NCBI GenBank assembly: GCA_024509875.1
Contig: JAMPIV010016232.1
Location: 87,501 to 151,500 of the forward strand
Direction of reading: 5' to 3'
From: Oreohelix idahoensis
Taxonomy: Eukaryota > Mollusca > Gastropoda > Stylommatophora > Oreohelicidae
DNA: 64,000 nucleotides
The notes under the pieces are model-generated. The model searched no databases. It was not told where the DNA came from and saw nothing but the letters and a program-made list of their open reading frames with translations. Position 1 is the stretch's first letter, and each line of letters begins with the position of its first letter. Both the position numbers and the translations under genes were made by a program. Positions 36,483-44,958 of the stretch are shown here, piece by piece.

Positions 36483-36556
36483 GAAAACATGCCTATGGCA
36501 AGTTCCAAAACCAGCGATACACATAGGTAAAATTACTCCTCACGTCTGCCACTACT

Positions 36557-39500
36557 CTAATTTTGATCACAGGGGTGCCGACTGAGGAAATCTGCACCGA
36601 CATTCAATTTGCCTGGGATATATTGGATACTAAACTGATAAGGTTGAAGCAATAAAGACCACCTCAGCAATCTTGCGTTTTCATGCTTAGCCTGAGATAA
36701 GAATACGAGAGGCTGATGGTCCGTCTCCACCACAAAAGTCCTACCATACAGATAGATTTGAAACTTCTTTATTGCCCAGATTAACGCTAAACATTCTTTT
36801 TCGCTTGTGGAGTATCCTTGTTCCGCCTTATTCAATTTACGGCTTGCATAAGCGACTGGTTTCAGTTCCCCATCAGGTGAAGATGATCTTTGCAACAAAG
36901 CCCCTCCGAGTCCTACATTACTTGCATCGGTTCTTAAGACAAAGTCCTGTGTCAAATCAGGCAGTTTGAGAATAGGCTTGCTAGTGAGTTTTTCCTTTAA
37001 CTCTTGGAACGCTAGTTCACATTGTGCAGTCCAAATAATTTTATCTGGAAGTCCCTTGCGAGTCAGATCAGTCAGAGGAGCACAAATAGCGTTAAAATTC
37101 TTGATGTATTTCTGATAAAATCCGCATAACGACACAAATGATCGCACGTCCTTTTTTGTTTGTGGCCTAGGTGCTCTCTGCAGTTTTTCCAAGTTCTTAG
37201 GATCAGGGGTCATATTACCCTGATATACAGTGTGTCCCAAGAATTCCAACTCTTTGCATCCAATACAACATTTTGTTGGCCTAGCAGTTAAGTTCGCCTC
37301 CCGAAGTCTATCAAACAACATCTCCAGAGCTTCAATGTGTTCTTCAAATGTCTCTGTGGCGACGAGAATATCATCCATGAAATTCGTGATACATGGGTTA
37401 TTCAGGGGATCCAACAATTTGCGCATCATCCTTGAAAACACACTCGGAGCATTTTTCAGTCCGAATGGTAGCATATTGAATTCATAATGTCCATCCGAAG
37501 TGCTAAAAGCCAAATAAGGTCTCACTTCAGGCTTCACTGGGATCTGGTAATAGCCTTTACTAAGATCCACCTTTGAAAAGTATTTTGCCTTGTTCAGTCT
37601 GGCAAATAACTGTTTTGTGTCTGGTAATGGATCCACTTGTCCTTCTGTGACAGCATTCAGTTTCCTGTAATCTATGCACAGTCTGTGTTCCCCAGACGGT
37701 TTTCTCAACAAAACGACACTAGAACTAAAAGATGATTCACTGTGCGAAATAATCCCCTCCTTCAACAAATACTCTATTTCTTCCTTCAATGCCTTCTCCT
37801 TCGCGAACGGAATAGAATAGGCTCTCATACAGATTGGGTTTGAGTCTACCAGTTTCATGTCATACTGTAGCAAATTTGTATGGCCTGGTTTATCTGTTAA
37901 TACATCTGTATGTTCCTCCAGAACCTGTTGAACTCTCTCCCTCTGGTTTTTAGTCAGGTGCTTACTGACTTTTACCTGTGCTGCTGTTTCACAAGGATGT
38001 AATGGGTATTCATGTGAGGTGAGTGGTTCTTTTTGCATCTGGGTTGCAATAGCCAAGGTCAATAAGGGGGTGCTTTCCTGGAGTGGTCTGTCCAGATACT
38101 TCTTTAACAGGTTTACATGATAAACTTTCTCCTTCCCCTTTTTGTCAATTTTATAGTTTGTTCTAGACACCTTCTCTAGAACCGTATATGGACCTTGCCA
38201 ACCAATTTGTAATTTATTCTGGCTTCCGGGTAGTAGAAGCAGCACCTTCTCTCCGACTGCCAGTTCCCTGTCCTTTGCCTTCCTATTAAAATATGCTGCA
38301 TGTTTCTTCCTGGCTTGCTTCAAATTATCATTTGCCAGTTTCCATCCAGCTTTCAAACGAGTGGTCAGTTCGTTCACGTATTGATACGATGAGGTAACAG
38401 TCTCTTCCGCCTTCTCATCTGTCCAGGTCCTTAATAAAGCTTCTAATGGACCTTTTATTGGCCTCCCAAATAGCAGAGTTGCGGGAGCCATCCCGGTTGA
38501 ACTATGTGGTACCTCCCGGTAAGCAAACAATGCGGCGGGCAGGAATTGATCCCACAGATCCGGTTTTTCGTGTGCCAGCTTTCTCAGGATAGAAATGAGA
38601 GTCCCGTTGAACCTCTCTACCTGGCCGTTCCCTTGTGGATGGTACGGACTACAATGAAAGTGTCTGGCTTGAAATAGCTTAAAAACTTCTTCCGTTAGTT
38701 TCCCCTTGAACTGAGAACCATTATCCGTCAAGATTTGATGCGGGAATCCTAATCGGGTAAATATTGTAAGTAGTGCCTCTGCTACATGTTTTGAATCAAT
38801 TGATGGCAGGGCTACCGCCTCTCCCCACATAGAACAAGTGTCCACCAGAGTAAGGATGTAACTGTTCCTCCTCTTGGTCCGAGTGAGAGGTCCTACAATA
38901 TCCACTGCAACCCTCTCAAAAGGTGTTCCCACTATGGGCATTTCCCCTAGAGTTGCAGGAGCAGTCCAGTGCTTTGGAGCTACCCTTTGACATTCTGGGC
39001 AGGATTTGACATATCTTTTTATATCCTCCGTTATCCCTGGCCAGAAGTAATGACAAGCTATACGCTGTCCTGTGGCGCTGATCCCCATGTGACCACTGAA
39101 GGGAATCGCATGCCCGAGTTCCATCACTTTATCTCTATATGAAGTGGGAAGAACCAGCTGGTTGTGACCATTTGTTCCAGTTCCGGCCTTCCTGTATAAG
39201 AGTTTGTTCTTCATGAAATATTCCCCCTTGCTCGGAGGTGTGTGGCATTTGGGCAATTTTTTAAAACAGGGCTTGAGTGTCCTATCCTCAGCCTGCGCCT
39301 TCCTCATCTCCTCTGGATGAGCATTTATAGGTTCACCTTCTTCCTCCTTCTTCTGTGACCTGGTCTGCACTGTCGCCATGATCACAGGTTTCTCGGGATT
39401 CCCCAAGAAGACGTATCTACACCCCAATATCAGAGGGTAGATTGGTTCATCTATCACTGCTGCTCTGATTTCTCCTTCCACATAGCGAGTTTTCACCGTT

Positions 39501-40882
39501 ATCCTTGCGATGGGAAGTGTCATGAGTGGTATGTCCTTAGTCGCCCCTTGTATTTCCACTGTTTCTGTGGTATACTGACTTGGGTCCACTAGGCTAGACT
39601 TCACAACTGAATCATAATCCAAACCTGTATCATAAAGGCACCTTATGGTGACCCCATTACAAATAACATCCTCACAAACTGGGGGGTGATAAGGTTCCTG
39701 TTGTCCCTTAGGATTAACCTTTAATCTTTGCGTCCCCGACTTCATTGCAGCAATGTTTGAAGGTTTCCTTCTACAAAATTCGGTGTTATGGTTATCCTTC
39801 TTGCACCATTTACACCATCTTTTTCCTTGGTTCAACGGTTTTCTTTCATTGAACTTTTGGTCATTGAACTGTGAGTTTCTGTCGCGATAGTCATTTCTTG
39901 GCCGCTCAAAGTTTGTCCTACCTTTATTTCCCTGCTCTCTATTATCAAATTTATTAAATTGCTGTGGAGCTTTAAAATTGTCTATGTGCTTCTTTTTAGC
40001 ACCACTTACCTCTGCCTGAGCTGCCTGATACCTCTCAGCAACATTTAAAATTTCCCCCAACTTCTCTGCACCTTGTTCCATGAGAAATTTTCTCATGTCT
40101 GGAGCCATGGACTCTCTCAATTGCTCAATCATGATCATTTCTTTAAGATCTTGGGTCTTCCCCAGAGCCGTCCATTTCTCCAAATAGGTTTCTAGTCTGG
40201 CAGAGAATTGGTGGTATGTCTCCCCAGACAACAGTTTGGCATTTCTAAATTTCTTACGATAAAATTCACCATTCTTCTCGTACCTTAATAACAAAGCCTG
40301 CTTTAACATGTCATAATTGTCTTGGTCTTCCCTGTTCATTTTAGCAAATACTTCATAAGAAGTACCCCTCAATCCCTGTGATAGCTTTAAACTCCACCTC
40401 TCTCTCTCTAACCCATATGTAGTAGCTAATAACTCAAAACGTCCTAGGTACCCTTCTATGTCATCGTCTTTTTCAACAAAATGGTCTAAATGAAACCCCA
40501 TAGCTGAGTTTGAGGCTCCCAGACTGGGCGTAGCATCTGAGGCAAAAGGGCTGGCACCATTTTCAGGAGCCGGGCCTTGTAATTCCAGCTCCCTTAGTCG
40601 TAATTCGTGCTCCCTCTGCAACCTTCTATCTTCTGCCTCCCTTTGCTGTCGTTTTTCTTCTGCCTCCCTTTGCTGTCGTTTTTCTTCTTTGTCAGCCTCA
40701 ATCTGCAACCTCTTAGTCTCAGCCTCAATTTGTAACCTCTTCTCTTCAGTCAACCTCCTTTCTTCCCGTTCAATATATTTATCACATTCAGCCGTTACGT
40801 ATTGAATTAAAATCTGACCATCCATTCCCATCTCCCTTGCGGTAAGCACAGCAGCTGATCGGAATTTTGCTAGCTCCGCCAT
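36557..40882 (-). CDS. E Gag-Pol polyprotein (PR-IN-RT-RNase H order), intact
   Basis: A single 1441-residue ORF. I chose the ATG at 40880-40882 (MAELAKF); the frame is open upstream but without an ATG. Approximate residues: 30-120 Glu/Arg/Lys-rich coiled coil; 140-330 Gag core (SCAN/Ty3-Gag-like helical region); CCHC knuckle C-x2-C-x4-H-x4-C about 355-369; protease DTG near 417; integrase HHCC about 590-626; DDE residues near 660, 718 and 755, with TDNGSQF and HPQGNGQVERFN; integrase C-terminal region about 880-940; reverse transcriptase about 1030-1220 with FMDD near 1170; RNase H from about 1315 to the end, finishing ADFLSRHP. No env. The order of integrase and reverse transcriptase is reversed from standard Ty3/gypsy. 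With LTRs about 99.4% alike, this copy may be active. Confidence 0.96.
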   Translation of the reverse strand: MAELAKFRSAAVLTAREMGMDGQILIQYVTAECDKYIEREERRLTEEKRLQIEAETKRLQIEADKEEKRQQREAEEKRQQREAEDRRLQREHELRLRELELQGPAPENGASPFASDATPSLGASNSAMGFHLDHFVEKDDDIEGYLGRFELLATTYGLERERWSLKLSQGLRGTSYEVFAKMNREDQDNYDMLKQALLLRYEKNGEFYRKKFRNAKLLSGETYHQFSARLETYLEKWTALGKTQDLKEMIMIEQLRESMAPDMRKFLMEQGAEKLGEILNVAERYQAAQAEVSGAKKKHIDNFKAPQQFNKFDNREQGNKGRTNFERPRNDYRDRNSQFNDQKFNERKPLNQGKRWCKWCKKDNHNTEFCRRKPSNIAAMKSGTQRLKVNPKGQQEPYHPPVCEDVICNGVTIRCLYDTGLDYDSVVKSSLVDPSQYTTETVEIQGATKDIPLMTLPIARITVKTRYVEGEIRAAVIDEPIYPLILGCRYVFLGNPEKPVIMATVQTRSQKKEEEGEPINAHPEEMRKAQAEDRTLKPCFKKLPKCHTPPSKGEYFMKNKLLYRKAGTGTNGHNQLVLPTSYRDKVMELGHAIPFSGHMGISATGQRIACHYFWPGITEDIKRYVKSCPECQRVAPKHWTAPATLGEMPIVGTPFERVAVDIVGPLTRTKRRNSYILTLVDTCSMWGEAVALPSIDSKHVAEALLTIFTRLGFPHQILTDNGSQFKGKLTEEVFKLFQARHFHCSPYHPQGNGQVERFNGTLISILRKLAHEKPDLWDQFLPAALFAYREVPHSSTGMAPATLLFGRPIKGPLEALLRTWTDEKAEETVTSSYQYVNELTTRLKAGWKLANDNLKQARKKHAAYFNRKAKDRELAVGEKVLLLLPGSQNKLQIGWQGPYTVLEKVSRTNYKIDKKGKEKVYHVNLLKKYLDRPLQESTPLLTLAIATQMQKEPLTSHEYPLHPCETAAQVKVSKHLTKNQRERVQQVLEEHTDVLTDKPGHTNLLQYDMKLVDSNPICMRAYSIPFAKEKALKEEIEYLLKEGIISHSESSFSSSVVLLRKPSGEHRLCIDYRKLNAVTEGQVDPLPDTKQLFARLNKAKYFSKVDLSKGYYQIPVKPEVRPYLAFSTSDGHYEFNMLPFGLKNAPSVFSRMMRKLLDPLNNPCITNFMDDILVATETFEEHIEALEMLFDRLREANLTARPTKCCIGCKELEFLGHTVYQGNMTPDPKNLEKLQRAPRPQTKKDVRSFVSLCGFYQKYIKNFNAICAPLTDLTRKGLPDKIIWTAQCELAFQELKEKLTSKPILKLPDLTQDFVLRTDASNVGLGGALLQRSSSPDGELKPVAYASRKLNKAEQGYSTSEKECLALIWAIKKFQIYLYGRTFVVETDHQPLVFLSQAKHENARLLRWSLLLQPYQFSIQYIPGKLNVGADFLSRHPCDQN

Positions 40883-41126
40883 ACTTTTTAGACAATATAA
40901 TAATATACAAGCTAAATCTCTAACCAGTAAATACACTAAGTACTTCTTATGACTATAGTCTAACTAATTCTAACTAACCAGTTAACTAATTAATTATCAC
41001 TGGCTGTGAAGATTCACCAACTTTTATCTGCAGGGACACTTTTAATTTTAAAGGGAATTTCACAATTTTTTTTCCCTAATTTTATTTCTCCCACCAGGAG
41101 ATCCTAATATTACTGTTGGGCTAATT

Positions 41127-41145
41127 ATCCCTGGACAAGACCCCA
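41127..41145 (-). promoter_or_regulatory. Candidate primer binding site of E (tRNA-Pro-like)
   Basis: Five bases inside the right LTR, the minus strand reads TGGGGTCTTGTCCAGGGAT. It resembles the classic tRNA-Pro primer site (TGGGGGCTCGTCCGGGAT) with two mismatches and one extra base. The tRNA assignment is inference. Confidence 0.55.
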
Positions 41146-41150
41146 ATAAA

Positions 41151-42950
41151 TGTAGTGGGTTTGATGGTATTGTATGATGGTGATATTACTAAATGTACTG
41201 TATGAGGCCAGCTGTGAAGGCTCCTGAGATAAAATGTAGTTGTGAATTGTCAGAAGGCCTTTCTTGCTACCACTACGACCTCACACTTAATTTTTTTTTG
41301 TAATGAATGTGGCTACATAAAATGTCTAGGGTAATGATGTGTATTGTGGTGTGATAGTTTATAAATACACCCACAGATATTTAAGAAGACTAATAATATT
41401 AACAAATGTTAAAATACACTGAACTAACTCACGTGTGTAAAAGTTTTGATAGAATTATATTACATTTATTTTGTTCTGGATCAAGTTTTATGTTGACCAG
41501 AACTTTTAAAAAAAGAGATTTAGAAATTATGAAAGAAATGCATGGAATGTTACATAATAAATGCAAGAGTGTACATATATAAGTACTAGACTAGTTAGTT
41601 TTATTAAAATGTTCTAGTAGTCATCTACTTGGGAGGATAGTTAATGTTTGTGCTGTTGGGGTGGCCTCATCACACCTGTCTATATTGACTACACAGTGTC
41701 CAGTAAATTGCAGGAATTTTATGGGGTATTAGTAAATAAAAGGTGTTGGTGAACTTCCAGCAGACCAGAGGCTCACTCATCTTGAAGAAGTAGCTCTGGT
41801 GCTGAAATCTGGTGGTCCCAACTCTCCGTGCTGGCGGGCAATAATAGTGGTCTCTGTCACAACGTACTGCACAGATACACTCAAGTAAATCACCAACTGA
41901 ATAGACACCGCCTTGTTGACGACTGAAACTCACAGCTCAGATTATGAATAAAGAACACAGAAATGCTAGCAAAACTCAGCTGAGCTGCTGGCTATAGTAT
42001 GGCGTCCCTGAATTTATTTCACTTTCTTTCATTTGGAAATCACCACACTTTAAAATACTGTGTCTATCATCGAACAACTATTGAGGAATGACCCCAAATC
42101 CGCGTCTAAGCGCCGACAATATGCTTGTCTGTGGCCAATCACTGCCTAGGTTTTTTTGAATTTCAAATTTCCTACACTAAAGTCATTTCAGTCATGCTTC
42201 AGTCAAGTATGGATTTTTATCTGTTAGTCTGTCCGTCTCTACTTGCGTTTTTACAAAAATTTACTTGATTTTTGAACCAACCTTTCTCTCCCCTCCAAAA
42301 TTTTGTCGTTAAAAGTTATTTTTAGACACCGCCACCACAATATCCCTTCTCTTCCATACTAAGTAGATTTGAACACCTGCGTCTCGAGGTCGTGTTTTTT
42401 TGTGCAAATAGCGACACTTTTTATTCAATACAGTCATGTCGCTGATGTGAACAACACTGTCTTTTGTCATTATCTTCAATATTATCTATCCGTCTGTAAA
42501 ATTAAGAACATATTAGTTCACTGCTCAGAATGGGCCATCCGGCCAGCTAATTTTTATATTCCTAACATTAATATTAAGAAAAAAGTACTTTTTAAATTTT
42601 GTAATATTTCGAACATCTGCGTTTAGCCGCTGAATTCAAATCAAGGGCTTGGTATCGCAAAAGCGTCCATTCCGTACCTCGTGTCACTTTGGGGGACGTG
42701 AATTTTTACTCTCCTCCATCCCCCCCCAATTGCGTCTCCTTAGCCTTGCCAGTCTCACGCAATCTTTCCAGTCATATTTTTTCCTTTTTATCCGCCGTTC
42801 CCCTCCTGTCTAGCAAGTCAATTTTTATGGAGGGTGATGACCCGCGGTCTGGGCGATCATGTACTATCAGCAGCCTACGCATTATGTTTTTATCCTTACA
42901 TGTTAACTTTGGAGGTATTTTACCGTTGTATCTCTGTCAATTTCACTACA
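41151..42950 (-). repeat. E right LTR (5' LTR in element orientation)
   Basis: 1800 bp, near-identical partner of 34670-36469, followed by the GAGCG target duplication. In element orientation a small ORF (41670-41933, minus, 87 codons, Cys-rich) lies inside the LTR upstream of gag. It is not recognised. Confidence 0.95.
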
Positions 42951-42955
42951 GAGCG

Positions 42956-43916
42956 GGAGGATAAGAGATTAGTGACGTCTTATAATTGGGGGTCTGGGTT
43001 TTGGTGAAGGAACGTGGCCAGGGGACGGGATTAGGAAATGGAAGAACGTCGTATGTGGGCGACCTCTTTATACAAGTTTCGCTAGACGGCGTTGTCAGTA
43101 ACGCCTGAAATGATAGTATTTAAAAAACAAACAAACAAACACTCCACGAATTAGCTTGTCTTAAGAGAATAGCATTGATGTAATAAAACTACAGATAGTC
43201 TCTGTCTCTCTCGCTCTTTCTCTCTCTCTACTCTCTACAACTTTTGTCAACGTATGCTAATTTCTAGTCGCCTATTTGACGTCTATTTGTTTCTCTCATC
43301 TCAAAGTTCTGTGTCTCAACTCTTACATCTGACAACTGAACCAGTCCTTCACTGGCCAGAATTATATAACGAAATAGCTTGCATATCGGCTTAGTTCACG
43401 CCATAACCGCTTATTACCTGTCAACATAGTTGAACCCGGAAGATTAACATTGTATCCTGTTTCGTGGAATGACACATCATCCTTTATTATCATGTGAATC
43501 CGTACTCCTGGCATGTGTTGTATGATAGTGTTGACAACGTTGACATGACCGATCCTACGACTTGTATCATTACTTTTCATTTGCCCAAACACTACTAAAC
43601 GTACAATAAATTCCCATTTATAACTTAGTGTTTTACAATGTGTGTGAGTGAGCGTATACGCGTGAGTGTGTATAGGTGCAGTCATCATATGTTAATTGAG
43701 AACATTATGTAGATAATGTTGAGAATATGTTTATTAAATAAATGTGAACTCTGAATAAAGAAGTTCAACCAACAAATAAATAATAAACGGGCATTGTTTC
43801 TCGGTTAATGAACTTTTTTTAATCGACAAGGCTTCTTTCAAACAATTATTGCTGCAGAGGGAACATGAAGTTCGCTCGCAGTTTCTTCACATGGACGGAT
43901 AAAATATATTTATATA
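42956..43916. other. Unassigned region right of E
   Basis: It contains an AAAC-type microsatellite (about 43122-43140) and a TC-rich stretch (43200-43240). No gene is recognised apart from the doubtful ORF listed at 43362-43688. Confidence 0.5.
43362..43688 (-). CDS. Unrecognised 108-codon ORF, doubtful
   Basis: The N-terminal ~20 residues (Thr/His-rich) come from a TG-rich simple stretch, so they are unlikely to be real protein. The remainder (YKWEFIVRLVVFGQMKSNDT onward) looks like normal globular sequence and contains a possible splice donor, CAG|GTAATA, near 43408 on the minus strand. It could be a fragment of a host exon, an unknown transposon, or chance. I recognise no family. Confidence 0.2.
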   Translation of the reverse strand: MMTAPIHTHAYTLTHTHCKTLSYKWEFIVRLVVFGQMKSNDTSRRIGHVNVVNTIIQHMPGVRIHMIIKDDVSFHETGYNVNLPGSTMLTGNKRLWRELSRYASYFVI

Positions 43917-44246
43917 CAAGGTAGCTTCAAAAAGTTCCCGGAATAGTCGACTCATGTTTGAGTGAGTGATTATAACATGGAGATCATAGATTTTTTAAGT
44001 TGGTAGTGAGCTTGAGGAAACGACATGGCTGATGTAACCTTCACATGTACTCTCGAACAGAAGTTACAGAAGTTTGTTTGTGTGGTGTGCACGTAGCATC
44101 GTCGGAGTTGACAATGTCCTTGATTGAACAACGGACAAATGTCAAATTTTGTGTTTCGCTTGAGAAGGAAATGTAGTGTAAATAATTGTATTGTTACTTA
44201 TTTCTATACAATACACAAATTCCGGGAACTTTTTGAAGCTACCTCG
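43917..44246 (+). mobile_element. Mariner-derived MITE (330 bp)
   Basis: Terminal inverted repeats of about 28 bp (left from 43917, right ending 44246) differ at one base and share GGTAGCTTCAAAAAGTTCCC. A TA dinucleotide flanks each side (43915-43916 and 44247-44248), as expected for Tc1/mariner insertion. Inside, 44114-44176 encodes MSLIEQRTNVKFCVSLEKEM, then a stop. This resembles the N terminus of mariner transposases. It therefore looks like an internally deleted mariner that depends on a full-length copy elsewhere. Confidence 0.9.
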
Positions 44247-44261
44247 TACATTTTTGAAATA

Positions 44262-44933
44262 CATTTATTTAGAGAACATTTTTTATTGCATTCTGTTGAG
44301 GTTAAGCGCTGTGTATATAATTGACTTTGAATATCATTAAAGTTGTGAGGTAAAATTATTTAGCCAATTTTGTTTCTTGGCATAGTGACCGACAATAAAT
44401 CTTTCAGTGAAATCAATTTATTTAGCGAAAATTTTCTTTGTTCTGTAAAGTTCAGGCATTGTGTATATTTAACTTGGAAGAAGAAGATGTAGCGGAAGGA
44501 GACAAAGAAGAAGAAGAAGAGAAAGAAGAAAAATTGAAGAAAATTAAGTAGATGAACAACAGCATTAGACGGGAAGATAAGAAGAAGAAGGAGGAGCAGG
44601 GGGAGAAGAATAGGAAGAAGAAATAAGTAGCAGAAGAAGCTGAAATAGAAAAAGAAAAAGAAGAATAAGGAAGAAAAAATAATTGCCAGGTAAAAGAATT
44701 GAATGCACATACCCTTCCTAAAATAACAAACATAAATTTTCTGAGAAACGTGATATATATATTTTGGAGGAAATAAACTGCTATGTTGATCAGTTGGACA
44801 GATTCATTGAAACCAATATTGCTTCATAGCCCACTGAAATCAACTTATGCGGTTAAAATTTGTATATTTTGACTAGTTTAGGCTATGTGTATATAGTTAA
44901 CTTTGAGTGTATAAATAGCCTGAAAAGAATGTA
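44262..44933. repeat. Diverged AT-rich repeat with GAA-rich expansion
   Basis: Three related ~70-bp blocks (44262-44332, 44412-44478, 44838-44908) share TTATTTAG/TTATGCGG, AAATTTT, a GTTnAGGC-like core and TGTGTATATA followed by TTAACTTTG. Between the second and third is a purine-rich stretch (about 44478-44690) full of GAAGAA and AGAAGA, which creates spurious Phe-rich ORFs on the minus strand. The segment ends at the target site of LINE F. Confidence 0.55.
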
Positions 44934-44958
44934 ATAATAATAATAATAGCCCCTTCAG

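Larger units (their letters stand above)
34670..42950 (-). mobile_element. Element E: intact Gmr1-like LTR retrotransposon
   Basis: Complete 8.3-kb element on the minus strand. The 1800-bp LTRs at 34670-36469 and 41151-42950 start TGTAGTGGG and end TTCACTACA. The target duplication GAGCG is at 34665-34669 and 42951-42955. By eye the LTRs differ by about 9 substitutions and three 1-2-bp indels (about 99.4%). It has one intact gag-pol ORF, a polypurine-like tract and a candidate primer binding site. It is a different family from A/B: the Gag has a canonical CCHC knuckle and the LTRs are unrelated, but the domain order is the same. Confidence 0.96.

Noticed and set aside
44360..44733. Phe/Ser-rich membrane protein ORFs on the minus strand
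   Set aside because: They are translations of a GAA-rich purine stretch; low-complexity artefact.
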